Positions 22,251 through 33,654 of a stretch of DNA of 64,000 nt are shown here, one piece after another (the stretch's first letter is position 1; each line of letters starts with the position of its first letter). Below the pieces are notes generated by a model. That model did not search any database, had not been told where the DNA came from, and saw only the letters and a program-made list of their open reading frames with translations. Position numbers and translations under genes: made by a program. Source of the DNA: Areca catechu (lineage: Eukaryota; Streptophyta; Magnoliopsida; Arecales; Arecaceae); assembly GCA_021397845.1 (NCBI GenBank), contig CM038047.1, positions 39,845,210-39,909,209 of the forward strand, read 5' to 3'.

Positions 22251-24393
22251 TGATGTGGCCAGACCGTTGACATGGAGTTCTCTTTGAATCCAGCTGGTGG
22301 TCGTGCTGACAGGGAATGCCACATCAGTCCTGCTTCGTCCTCTGAGCCCTTCCGCCGGGAAGGCTCCCTCAGGAACGAGCCCCCGATCGAAGTCGAGCTC
22401 CCACCTCGATCCTCGAGCCCTTCTGCTGGAGTGGCTCCCTCAGGGTTGAGCTTCCGGCCAAAGTCGAGCTCCCGCTCCTCAAGTCTTGAGCCCTTTCCCC
22501 GGGGTGGCTCCCTCAGGGTTGAGCCCCCGTCGAAGTCGAGCTCCGGCTACTCGAGTCTTGAGCCCTTTCGCCAGGATAGCTCCCTCAGGGTTGAGCTCCC
22601 GGCCGAAATCGAGCTCCCGCTCCTCGAGCCTTGAGCCTTTCTGCCGGGGTGGCTCCCTCCCTGGTCGAAGTCGAGCTCCCGCTTCGTTCCTCAAGCCTTG
22701 AGCCCTTCCGCCGGGGTGGCTCCCTCAGGGTTGAGCTCTCGGTCGAAGTCGAGCTCCTGCTCCTCGAGTCTTGAGCCCTTCTACTGGGGTGGCTCCCTCA
22801 GGGTCGAGCCCCCGGTCGAAGTCAAGCTCCCGCTTAGCTCCTCGAGCCCTTCCGCCGGGATGGCTCCCTCAGGGTCGAGCCCTCAACCGAAGTCAAGCTC
22901 CCGTTGCACTCCTCGAGCCCATCCACCGGGGTGACTCCCTCAGGGTCGAGCCTCGGTCGAAGTCGAGCTCCCGCTCCTCGAGTCTTGAGCCCTTTTGCCG
23001 GGGTGGCTCCCTCAGGGTTGAGCCCTCGTCGAAGTCGAGCTCTCGCTACTTGAGCCTTGAGCCCTTCTGTCGGGGTGGCTCCCTCAAGGTTGAGCTCCCG
23101 GTCGAAGTCAAGCTCCCGCTCCTCGAGCCTTGAGCCCTTCCGCCTGGATGGCTCCCTCAGGGTCGAGCTCCCGGCTGAAGTCGAGCTCCCGCTTCGCTCC
23201 TCGAGCCTTGAGCTCTTCTATCGGGGTGGCTCCCTCAGGGTTGATCTCCCGGTTGAAGTCGAGCTCCTGGTCCTCGAGTCTTGAGCCCTTTTGCCGGGGT
23301 GGCTCCCTCAGGGATGAGCCCCCGACCGAAGATGAGCTCCCGCTTCGCTCCTCGAGCCTCAAGCCCTTCTACCGGGGTGGCTCCCTCAGGATCGAGCCCC
23401 CAGCCGAAGTCGAGCTCCTACTGCGCTCCTCGAGCCTCGAGCCCTTCCACCGGGGTGACTCTCTCAGGGTCGAGCCCCGATCGAAGTCAAGCTCTCTCGA
23501 GCCGCGTGCTCTCTGGCTGAGAAGGGGAGCCCGGCTCGAGGTCGACCCATGGTCAAGGTTGGCCATGGAGCTGGTATGCCATGCGGGAAGCAGCACGCCA
23601 CCCGAAGCCTATGAAGGGAGAGTGCACCGACCTACGGAGAGCCATCTCACCGGAATGCCTAGGTCCCTTCAGGCCACCGTTTATACCAGTTGGGGAATGA
23701 TGTGCCACTCGAAACGCCGCGCTCCTTCACCAACCGTCTGCACCACCTCAAAAAAGAGGGTTGCATCGGAGGGCTCAAGTCCTAAAGCATGTACCCCCGG
23801 ATCGAGGCCCTACCAAATTTTCTTAAACAAGGCATCCTACCAAGATGTCAGAGCTCACGGTATAACTTCCGGCCGTGAAGGAGGAAAGGGCTCAGGTGCG
23901 ATCCCCAAAGATCGCCCACCGTTGACCTCACAGTATCCCGATGGAGGGGAGGAGGTAGAGGGCGGACCTGAGATTGGTAACGGGCAGTACTTTCCATTTA
24001 TAAGAAAGAAAGAGGGACTTCAAAGGAGGTAAGCAAAGAATAGGTAGAGGAAGGGATAGTAAGAAAGAACGCTCTGAGGCTACCAGAGAATTCGTCGAAA
24101 GAGTCTCAACGGACACAACCGCCATTGCTCGAGTTCTCCTCCTGCACTAAAATTCTCACCCCGATCTTTTCTTTCAAAACCTCTAAGAGTGGAGACCAAC
24201 TCAGGATCTACCTTGGAGAATCTGTTTTCTTAGATTATACCACTGACTTGACCATCGAAGTACCCTCGCCGGAATCTCCGGCTCGAGTCTCTTTTCTTTT
24301 GCAGGACCGGGCACATGTGTCGGATATCAAGTGAAGGAAGCACAACCCAATGCCACGTAGGAGCTATGGGCCACGACAATCCAGGCGGCAACA
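22251..24393 (+). mobile_element. Solo LTR (2143 bp, TSD GATGC) of Tat-like gypsy type
   Basis: It starts TGATGTGGCCAG and ends CCAGGCGGCAACA, with perfect 5-bp copies GATGC at 22246-22250 and 24394-24398. The 3' portion contains CACTGACTTGACCATCGAAG then CGCCGGAATC and TTTTGCAGG. This is the same block found near the ends of the LTRs at 31110, 36934 and 57932. No PBS or internal region follows, so it is a solo LTR. Long frames in both strands (up to 300 aa at 23130-24032) come from the GC-rich repeat and carry no domain. Confidence 0.85.
22340..23510. repeat. Tandem array inside solo LTR, ~72-bp units
   Basis: Units of about 67-76 bp follow the pattern GAGCCCTTCCGCCGGGGTGG, CTCCCTCAGGGTTGAGC, TCCCGGTCGAAGTCGAGCTC, CCGCTCCTCGAG. 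Sixteen or so units are visible, for example GGCTCCCT at 22362, 22433, 22505, 22578, 22651 and 22718. Variation between units is moderate. Confidence 0.9.
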
Positions 24394-24398
24394 GATGC

Positions 24399-25199
24399 CA
24401 AAGATGGTATGTTGTGAGGATGAGCAATAGCCCTTGGTCTCCAAGAAAGATCATGTGGCAGCTATCCAGGGTTGCATATTCCTCTATAGCATAGAACACG
24501 TAACGAGAAGGATCATGATTCATAATTAATATCTTAGTTGGTTGACATCTCTTCCTAAGGACTTGCTTGTAGAGGAGATCTATATATGTTCAAATAATGG
24601 GTATTGCAAAGAAAAAAAAAGCCCCTTTAGATTGATTATTTAGGAATTAACATTTAAAGTTTGTATCTATCAAAATTAATAAAAATAACTTTTTTACGAA
24701 GATTTTAGTCTCTATTGCAATAAAGTAAATGACCATTTTGATAAATCAGAAAAAAGTAATGTATATAGCCTTTTTTATCTTTTGCATGCATCAAGCAAAC
24801 TCTTTATGGAATGTTGATATGAAAATTTTTAGTAGTTTTCATAAGTAAAAATGTTGGTTGACAACTTATTCATCACGATAGTTTGGGAGATATATATGCC
24901 ATGGTTTCCATGACCATATCTTTAGAAGTTTTCATGATTTTGAAAATTTTAACCTTTTTTTTTTATGGTACAAAACTTTTAGAACAAAAATCATATGGGG
25001 TGGATACTATGGAATATCATATGGGGTAGGCTTCATAATTTACTACATTTCTCTTAATACTGATATTAAAGAGTAAGCATAAAAGTTAAATACTTATTTT
25101 ACTTATAGAGTTATTTTTTGTAATTATGGCATTCTCTTCTTTATTTTCAGCATATTCTTTTTATTGATATATATTATATATATGGTCATATGATACATA
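24399..25199. other. AT-rich intergenic, no gene recognised
   Basis: No domain or repeat I can support. Scattered short frames only. Confidence 0.5.
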
Positions 25200-25835
25200 C
25201 TAAATAAATTAATCATCAAATAAGTCAATACATAATTTTTAAAATATATTGCTCAACAATCATAGTACATGGTCAAATGATATATACTTGACAGCTTATA
25301 ATTATTGATATATATTGTAAGCTTTTTTGATACACACATAGTAGTAACCCAATATGTATAATAGATAAATTAATACATAGTTTTTCGAACATAGTATTCA
25401 GTAGTACATAGTATATCGTTAGTTGATATATACTTAGAAAAATATTTATTCGGTATTTCAATATATATTTTTAGTTAATGGATACACAGTTTTTAAAATA
25501 TGATACTCACCAATATATAGTATATAATCAAATGATATACACTTGATAAATGATTGATAGATATTTTAAACTTTTTTAATATATACTTATAGTAGTGATC
25601 CAATATATATATATAGGTAAATTGATACACAGTTTCCCTAACATAATATTTATTAGTATACAGTACATAGCAGTTGATACTGACCTAGCAAAATATATAT
25701 TTATCTAATATCCCAATATACATCTTTATATAAAATGATATACAATTTATAGAACATGATGCTTACTAATACACAATATATAATTAAATGATACATACAA
25801 GATGGCTTACTAATATATACTATATTGATAAAAAT
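25200..25835. repeat. Degenerate tandem repeat, period ~255-260 bp
   Basis: The order 'CAAATGATATATACTTGA ... AAGCTTTTTTGATACACAC ... ATAGTAGT-A-CCAATAT ... TTGATACACAGTTT' appears at about 25273-25410 and again at about 25530-25640. A third partial copy begins near 25783. The units are AT-rich and strongly diverged. Confidence 0.55.
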
Positions 25836-26084
25836 TATATGTTAAAAATGAGAAAGAAAGATAATGTCATAATTATGAAACTAATAACTCCATTAGTAAA
25901 AAAGATATTTGACTTTTAGGCTTATTTTTTAAGGCTAGTTTTTTGGAGGATAAATAAGTTACTTAGAATCTCTATTTCTTGGATAAGTATTCTCCAAATA
26001 ACATTTAGATAGGACAATAATTTATCCATGTTCCTTTTTGCATTAAAAAATAACATTCTATTCATATTTTCTATAATACCCATT

Positions 26085-26425
26085 ATTATAAATATATATA
26101 TTATAATTTATATTATATTATATATAATTTAATATATTATAATATATAATATAAAATATATTTTATTTTATTATAATATCATATATTATATACTATGTTA
26201 TATTATATATTTTATAATATATTATATAATAATGATAAATTATTTTATAATAATAGATTAATTATAATATAATATAATATAATCATATTATAATAACATA
26301 GTATATCATTATAAAATATATTATATTAATATAATAATATATAATATATTATTATATTATATTATATTTTATATAATATAATATATAATAATATATATTA
26401 TATTATTATATGATTACTATTATAT
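26085..26425. repeat. AT-rich low-complexity tract
   Basis: About 340 bp of almost only A and T, built from TATAATATA-like palindromic words. No gene. Confidence 0.9.
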
Positions 26426-26770
26426 GGTTAAGCATATATGAAAATAAAATAAAAAAAAATACTTTTTTGGCTTATGAGAAATTGACTTATCCATCTCTTA
26501 GGTGGGTAAGACTTTCCTTCCTTTTAATAGATAAATATTATTTATAAAAATAATTATTTATCCATGTGGAGAAGCCGTACATGGGTAAGTTGGTCAATGA
26601 AACATGATATTTACCTATTAAAGAATAGACTTTTAGGATTAATGTTAAGAGAAACATAATAGACTATAAACCCCGCTCCATATAATATTCTACATTACCC
26701 GCCCCACATGATTTTTGTTCAAATTTTCAACTCTAATCACTTAAAGTTGATTCATTTAGTGCACCCATTA

Positions 26771-27030
26771 ACTTGTACACAAAAAGAGGAATTCCTCTTG
26801 AAAATTGGAAATTATCCTATTTTCTTCTTTTCTAGATTTGAAAAGTTCTCTATATTTGTTTATGGTATCAGTAGGTATGTTAGGAGAAAATGAATCACTC
26901 ATTGACTTGTACACAAAAAGAGGAATTCCTATTAAAAGTTAGAAATTATCTTTTTTTTTTTCTTCTTCTTCTTTTCTAGATTTGAAAAGTTTCTCTATAT
27001 TTGTTCTTGGTATCAATAGGTATGCTAGGA
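26771..27030. repeat. Direct duplication, 134-bp period
   Basis: ACTTGTACACAAAAAGAGGA starts at 26771 and again at 26905. Both copies continue through TTTCTAGATTTGAAAAGTT and end near GGTATGTTAGGAG / GGTATGCTAGGAG. Short frames inside are not supported as genes. Confidence 0.85.
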
Positions 27031-27281
27031 GTAAAGGAATGGAAGTCTTCTTCAATAAGCATACTTCAACTGCTTCCCGAACTTTGGAGGGGCTCGATCT
27101 CTTTAACAATCGATCCTTTCTTTGTAGCCAAAATCTTCTTTGTAAATATGAAAAAAATTGGAACAAAATCAAAAATCTCCCTTCTTTATTTCATGATGAT
27201 TGAAATTTTTGTCTCCACTTTCTCCTCCTTGGACTTTTGCTAAATCGGGTTGAAAGGTATACCATCCTAATGAACATCTTT

Positions 27282-27385
27282 TTTTTTTTTTGATAGAAAA
27301 AAGGGTGAGGGGAGGGGGGAAACCTCCCCCGGTATAGCTCCCCACTCGGGCCCCAACCCGTTAGACCTTTTTTTGATTCGGGACA
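27282..27385 (-). mobile_element. 5'-truncated SINE with 14-bp TSD
   Basis: On the minus strand it reads AACGGGTTGGGGCCCGAG ... GGGAGCTATACCGGGGGAGG ... and ends in CTATCAAAAAAA. The 3' end matches the SINE at 48896 (GACGGGTTGGGGGCCCAG and TTCATCAAAA). It is flanked by perfect 14-bp copies TAATGAACATCTTT at 27268-27281 and 27386-27399. Only about 104 bp remain. Confidence 0.8.
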
Positions 27386-27536
27386 TAATGAACATCTTTA
27401 TCATTCCTTTTAAGCTCTGATTTCTGCTATTCCTATGGAATTACCAGCACCATCCCTAGCTTTATGCCTTTATGAAACAAAGCATTGTCTCTCTATTATT
27501 TTGGTCTATTTTTGTGGATCATATTTAACTCAAAAC

Positions 27537-28184
27537 TAGGAATGTGCATCCGATTTTTTAGTTCAAACCGAATCAATTTTTTTAAAAAAAATCAAATTTT
27601 GAAATTTATAATTTGTAGAATCAAAAATTAAATCATAGTCTAAAACTGAACAAACCAAACCAAAATAATTTTGGTTCGGTAATTTGGTTTTGGACTTTTT
27701 TGTGCTTGGCTTTTAATTTGGTTTGGACTTATAAAGTCTTTTAATAATTTTGGTTCGGTAATTTGGTTTTGGACTTTTTTGTGCTAGGCTTTTAATTGGT
27801 TTGGACTTATAAAGTCTTTTAATAATTTTATTATTTGGATCATAGAATTATACTTGAACCTAGTATCATTATTTAAATTTAAATCAATAATAAATAATTC
27901 AAAAAAATTAATTTAATAAAATTATCTCAATTTCTTTGTAATTTATCAATGTAATATTTATCATAGACTATAAAGGATAAAGATATATTTTTATTATATT
28001 TTATAATTTTAATTTTTAGTTAATCAGAGTTATTAAATTAAATACCAAAAACTGAATCAATAAAAGAATTCTGATTTGATTTTAAATTGAAATAAAAAAT
28101 TTCAGAAGAAAAAACAAACCAAATATCAAAATAATTAATTGTTTGGTTTGGTTTTCTATTAACCAAACCATTTGCACACCTTTA
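27537..28184. mobile_element. hAT-like MITE (648 bp, TSD CTCAAAAC)
   Basis: The ends are imperfect inverted repeats: TAGGAATGTGCATCCG on the left and, as reverse complement of the right end, TAAAGGTGTGCAAATGG. Perfect 8-bp copies CTCAAAAC lie at 27529-27536 and 28185-28192, the length typical of hAT. Inside is a 79-bp direct repeat (TAATTTTGGTTCGGTAATTT at about 27666 and 27745). No transposase, so non-autonomous. The GTGTGCA...GGTT end type is widespread in plant hAT-like MITEs. Confidence 0.85.
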
Positions 28185-28192
28185 CTCAAAAC

Positions 28193-29018
28193 AACTCTCT
28201 CAATAGAGCTAAACATAGATTGTATATTCTTCGTTTTACTTAATAAAATTTTGGGTGGCATTTTGCCTCCCGTTATATCAAAAATAAGTAAATAAATAAG
28301 CCCTCTCCTCTTATTGCATGCACAGATAGGTCTCTACTATACCAGACCTCCTCACGAAACTGTAATCTCTCTAATAATAAAGCCTCCATCTCATTGACAT
28401 TGTACCAAACCTCATTATAATTTTTACCTCTTCGAAACAAATTGAAAGGGGGGAAAATCTTTACATTGATATGTAATTTTTACTTCTCAATTTCCCTTGA
28501 CAATAAATTGGAACATAAAATTACCCGAGGCTCTTTTTGTGGCCTCACCATGCTCGTGCTCCCACCCTCATTGCTTGCATTATATTATAGCATAAGTTAT
28601 GGGAGTGTTGAAGACTAGCTGCAAACTTTATGAAAATTTGTCTAAACAAATGTAGGCTAATCAACATTTTTTTAAAAGTTACAATATACTAATCAACTTT
28701 TGAAAAGAAAAATGCTACCCAAGTTTTGAATATAAGTTATGCCAGTTTTTTCAAGCATTAGACCAAATGCAAATACCTGTATGGTGGGAATCAAAACATT
28801 TCTATCTAGTGGCTATGATAATTATGACTAGGAGTGAAATTGGCATGCTTGGATTGTTGATCTCCTTATAGCAATAGAAATTTCAAGAAAGATAAACTAT
28901 CTACAAAGTTATTTAGGACTACAAAGTAATTTTGAAAATTTTTAATGACAAAAATATCATTTCTTTCTTATAATTTTAGAAGAAAAATTATGACATCTTA
29001 TTTTCAGGAAATTATAAT
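28193..29018. other. AT-rich intergenic, no gene recognised
   Basis: No supported feature. It ends with ATAAT (29014-29018), the left target-site copy of the copia element that follows. Confidence 0.5.
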
Positions 29019-29811
29019 TGTAGGCTCAGATGTGGTGCTCCCAGGTCTCTGGTGGCTAAGGAAAAGGCACGATTTAGACTCCATGGAGTTATCATAGAGG
29101 TTCTAGGATTGGTTTAGGTCATAGGGTAAAGGTATTTAGCCTTCATGCATTGAAGCCTAGGATTCGGGAATTTTGACGGGCTAACTCATATTTGGACTAG
29201 GTTTGAGTCCAAGGGGATGAAAATACATAAGACCATAGGTGCACATGGGCTTGGATGAGTGCTTTCATGTATTGAATTAGCATGGGAGTTGTTTGGATTG
29301 CGCTTGGTATCATGTGTCTAGACTAGACCATGAAAGTCTTGTATTTATCTTGATTATTTGTGTTTTAATGGATAAGATTGAATCATTTTCTTCTAAACCC
29401 TAATCTCCTCTTCCTCTCCTTTCTCTCCCTCTCGTGCAACCGCCCCAAGCACCAGGAACCACGTCCTCTCTTGGTTCCCTTAGAAAAACCCTAGGTGCTA
29501 GGGTATTGCCGCCCCCTCCAAGTCCTATTCCAACTAGGGCTCGGAGGCCACCCAAGGAGCTGCTGTCAAGCCATCCTTTTGGGACTTTGTTTTGCTGCCA
29601 AAGAGGAGTTTTCCAATCAGGGAATAATCTCCATTGCAGGTCCTAAGGTTTCCAAATCACAAGGAAGAAGATTGGAAGTCAAATATGTAGTTCTAGTTGG
29701 TCTAGGACCCCAACTAAAACTAGTTTACAATCCAAATTTCTGTCCAATGCCATTTTGGTTTATTTCATTGCTGATTTTAGAGGTTCTATGCCTAGTTTAG
29801 ATGTCTTTTCA
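29019..29811 (+). repeat. 5' LTR of copia element A
   Basis: Starts TGTAGGCTCAGATGTGG and ends ...TGTCTTTTCA, 793 bp. It aligns with 42714-43493 throughout. Short frames at 29434-29800 lie inside the LTR and are also partly present in the 3' copy; not genes. Confidence 0.88.
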
Positions 29812-29812
29812 A

Positions 29813-29829
29813 TTGGTATCAGAGTCCAA
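29813..29829 (+). other. Primer binding site of copia element A
   Basis: TTGGTATCAGAGTCCAAG-like sequence directly after the LTR. TGGTATCAGAG is the usual initiator-Met tRNA primer site of plant copia elements. Confidence 0.85.
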
Positions 29830-30026
29830 GATTAGCATGGAAGAGAGAAAATCACCAGGAGCAAGGAAGTTTGTTAGAAAAAAATTCATCATGCGCCTCT
29901 TCAAGGTATTTCTCTTATATCTACTTGATTGTTTTGCTATTTGTGGAATGATCTGACCATGGAAAGCAGTGTTAAAGTATATTTCAAGAAGTTTGATGGA
30001 AAAGAAACTTTTTTTATGTGGAAGGT

Positions 30027-30701
30027 TTGTTAGTTGTAACTTATGAAAAAAAAAAATCTATGTATTTATATATAATTTTAAAATATTTAAAAATATCTTT
30101 TTGTGGTGTGTGTGGCAGAACAAATTTGGGGTGACAAAATAACTTAGAAATATAACAGTACAAGATTAGGAAGTTTGACCTGGGAGGCAGATAGAACCAT
30201 TGCCATAAAGAAGATTTGGCTCCCTTCTCATGCTAAGAATAGTTAAGCCATGTGCTCTTCTCCAAGTACAACATGAAAGACAAAACTCCAACGTCTGTCG
30301 GTGGCATGATCTCGAACAGACACCGATCAGCTCATTTTCAGTCCAAAATTTTTAAAATAAAAAAATATAAAAGAGAGAGAATTTAAAAAATTTTAGAATA
30401 GAGGAATATAGGAGAGAGAGAGCTTGCAATTCTTAGATGCCTTGTAGGGCTGGGATAGAGGTTTATTTATAGACTCAAAATCCTAGAAAAAATTTAAAAA
30501 TATCCTAAAACTAGCTATTATTTCATTAAATAATAAATAAATAAAATATCCATTTCAAATTTAATTTTTAAATTAATTAAAATAATTTAAAAAAGAACCA
30601 GTAAAAAGGAAGAAAAGGAAAATGCACGAGTGCACGATCCACATGCGCCCGTTGCATGCCTGAGGGGGGCTTTTTTTGTTTTGTTTTTTGGTAACATCAA
30701 C
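30027..30701. mobile_element. 675-bp insertion in copia A gag (AAGGT repeats), possible solo LTR
   Basis: Flanked by AAGGT at 30022-30026 and 30702-30706; removing it plus one copy restores gag reading (MWK followed by VRVEDL). Read on the minus strand it has a TATA-like GAGTCTATAAATAAACC near 30460 and ends near TGATGTTACC ... ACTAACA. That would fit a solo LTR with one or two extra bases at each edge. No coding domain. Class is uncertain; the insertion itself is well supported. Confidence 0.7.
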
Positions 30702-31109
30702 AAGGTCAGGGTGGAGGACCTATTAGTCCAACATGAATTGATTTGGCATTGGAGGACAGGCCTGAAGGGATGAATGATAGGCAGTGGATGTTTTTGGAGA
30801 AACGGGCATATGCAGCCATTAGAGGATGTTTGGCGATGCGGCATTGTATACGGTGTTGGAAGAGATAACTCCAAAGGGATTATGGTCAAAGTTGTATACT
30901 ATGTATATAGAAAAAAATATGTATAACCAATTGATATTGAAAAGGTGGCTATACAGCCTTCGGATGCATGAAGGCGGAGATGTCATGGTGCACATCCAGA
31001 AGTTTGACCAATTAAGCAATGACTTGCTGAATCTTGGAGTGAAGATGGAGGAGGAAGATAAGAGTCTTCTATTTCTATGTTCGCTGTCTTCATTTGATCC
31101 ATTGGTAAC

Positions 31110-33328
31110 TGTTACAGTGGTGACTAACCCATTCGGCCCAGACACAATGGTGGGGCTACTTGAAGAGATCAGCCCCTGTGGCGACCAGGTCGGTACCTTG
31201 GCCAGCCCAGTTCGACCGTGCCCGGAGCTCGGCTCGGCCGGGTTGGCGCCTCGACCAGGCCGGCGCCTGGCCGGCTTACTTCGGCCGTGCCTGGGGCCCT
31301 GCCAGGATTACCAGGCAGCCCACTTTGGTCCATGAAGCTCCCCGATTCCGCCCTGTGAGCGCCCGCGTGGCCCCGTCCACCTTAGCCCGTGCCGCTCCAG
31401 TTTGGTATATTTGGGAATGGCGTGACCCAGCAACGAGGCTAGGTCCACATGGGATCTAGTTCTGGCACCATAGCCAAACTTCCCGGTTCGGCACGGCCGC
31501 ACCACACCCGTGCCTCGGTCCGCGCATAAGGAAGGCATGCCCCCCGGCAAGCTTGTGGCGAACCCGGCTTCCCCCCGCGCCAAGCTCCAGCGTCCGTCGA
31601 CCTCAGGACCCGCCTCCGCAGCAGTGCCCCCGGCTCGCCCGCAGGAGACCTCCGCCCTCCTGCTCCAGCCCGGCGGCGGATCCGGCTCGGTCCAAGCGGC
31701 ACCTCGGCAGCAGCACGCCTAGCTCGACCTCTCCGGCTCCACGAGGTAGGTCCGGCGCTCGACATGCCCCCGACGAGCTTGCGGCGAACCCGGCTTCCCC
31801 CGCGCCAGCTCCGGCGTCCGCCGACCTCAGGCTCCACTTCGGCAACGACGCCCGGCTCGCCCGCAGGAGACCTCCGCCCTCCTGCTCCAGCCCGGCGGCG
31901 GATCTGGCTCGATCCGAGCGGCACCTCGGTAGCAGCGCATCCAGCTTGGCCCCTCCGGCTCCACGGGGTCCGGTCCGGCGCCCGCGGCACGCCCACGGTG
32001 GCCGCAGCTCCCTCCTTGCTGGCTCCGCGCCATCCGTGGCACGCACGTTTGGCAAGGCTGCGGCTCGGTCGACCTCGGCACGCCGGCTCCTGGCTCAGCA
32101 TGCCCGTGGTGTGCCTGGCAGGATGCCACCTCCACGAGCCCGGCTCCGACCGGCCCCGCCTCGGTCCAGCTCAGCCCGGCTCTGCCCGGTCAGACCCTTC
32201 CGCCCGTGGCGGCTCCGGCGCTCATGGGCTCGCGTGACGCGAGGTTCGGCATGCCCACGTGCTCATGTGCCCAGTTCGGCATGCCCACGTGGTGCCCCGT
32301 CTGGAATTCCCGCGTGGCCACATCCGTCCGCACCTGCTCCGTGCCCAAGCACGCCCGCGGTCCAGCTCCGCTCTCCCGCGGCCCAGCAGCGCTCGTGTTC
32401 GCAACACATGGGTTCTCGCCCACGTGCATGGGCCTCGAACATCGCCTTGATCAGCGTGCATGAAGGCCCCCGCGGGCCTTCTCTTGGTCCGCGTGCCCGC
32501 ATGGCAACTTGAAGCGGCGCCCCGGCTAGCCCGGCACTTTGGCGACACAGCCCAGCTCGGTCGCTGGGAGCACCATGCAGTTCGGTCTCTCGTGGGCCCC
32601 GCGCGTTTTCCAAGGGGCCCACCCGCATGGGCCCGGCGCTCTTTCCATGGATCCCCCTCCACGTGGGTCCTGGACGCGCCGCCTGACACGCCGCCTGCAA
32701 AGAAAGGTACGCGCTTAAGTTCCCTAAGCTACTGTTTGCACTAACTAGTGAATAGCGCCACATTCGAGGCGCTGGGCTTCTCTGCCAAATCTTCTGAGCC
32801 ATCAAGAAAGGGGAAGCTGACCAAGCCTACCTAAGCCTCCTAGGCCTGCGGAGGCTTCACAGGCCTATGCCAAGAAGAACGTGCCCCTCTGAACACCAAG
32901 AGCCGCTCGTCTATATGAGAGCAGCGGGAGGAGGTAAGGAGGGAGGTAAGAGATAACACACTCTCTTCATTCTAGCGTGATCCATCACCTTCTGGCAGTA
33001 GAGAGTCCCCCCAAGCTCTCTGTCTCAGAGGTCCCTTATCTCCTTCGATCGTCCCACTGACTTGATCGTCGGAGCGCCTTTGCCGGAATCCCCGGCGCAG
33101 GTCTCCCCTGTTTTGCAGGTATCGCCCGGCGGAGGGATGATAAGTAGGAAGATTACTCCTCACCGAAGAGGCCCACAGGAGGGCCACGACAGTACCAAGC
33201 CCCTCTCATCCCAACTACGACTATGTTCCCCTTGATCGTCTCCGACCAACGAGCCCGGTGACGCTGCACGGAGTTCACGCACCCAGGCTACACAAGAGCT
33301 ACCGGCCACGGTGATCCAGGTGGCAACA
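31110..33328 (+). repeat. 5' LTR of LARD-like element
   Basis: 2219 bp, very GC-rich in its middle (about 31200-32700), with a pair of ~230-bp internal homologous blocks near 31600-31900 (CCGGCTCGCCCGCAGGAGAC and TCCTGCTCCAGCCCGGCGGC). The end contains the block GATCGTCGGAGCGCCTTTGC seen in other Tat-like LTRs here. Long frames on both strands (up to 319 aa) are by-products of the GC content. Confidence 0.9.
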
Positions 33329-33350
33329 GATTGGCACGCCAGGAAGGGGG
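33329..33350 (+). other. Primer binding site of LARD-like element
   Basis: GATTGGCACGCCAGGAAGGG directly after the LTR end; same motif as the Tat element PBS at 8355-8374. Confidence 0.75.
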
Positions 33351-33654
33351 GCAGATCCTTGCTCCTCAATAAGGTTTTCCACCTTTGTCTTTAGTCCCTG
33401 GGGGGCAGACCGGGGGCACGGGGATGGGGGCACAAGAATTTCTCCCTCTCTCTCGAGGCTCCAAGGAGCGGTCTCGACCAAAAAATCTCGCGCTGTGAGG
33501 GTGCATCGCCACCCTTGACGGGGCGCCTGGCTTCAAGCCAAGGATGGAGCCACCTCCCAGCGGTACCACCATCCAGGAGCCCCACCAAAAAGAAAAAAGA
33601 GGAGAGAAGAAGGGAAAAAGAAGAGAGGGTCTGGCCGTCGTGAAGGAGAAAGAA

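Noticed and set aside
23130..24032. 300-aa frame rich in S, P and E
   Set aside because: Inside a solo LTR with TSD; half of it is the ~72-bp tandem array.
26708..27243. Short frames of 60-80 aa
   Set aside because: They fall across a 134-bp direct duplication in AT-rich DNA and have no recognisable domain.
29434..29800. 101-aa proline-rich frame
   Set aside because: Lies in the copia A 5' LTR; the 3' LTR version is broken.
31439..32805. Long open frames on both strands (220-319 aa) in the first GC-rich LTR
   Set aside because: They overlap in several frames, repeat in the second LTR (37132-38626), carry no domain and follow from high GC content with few stop codons.
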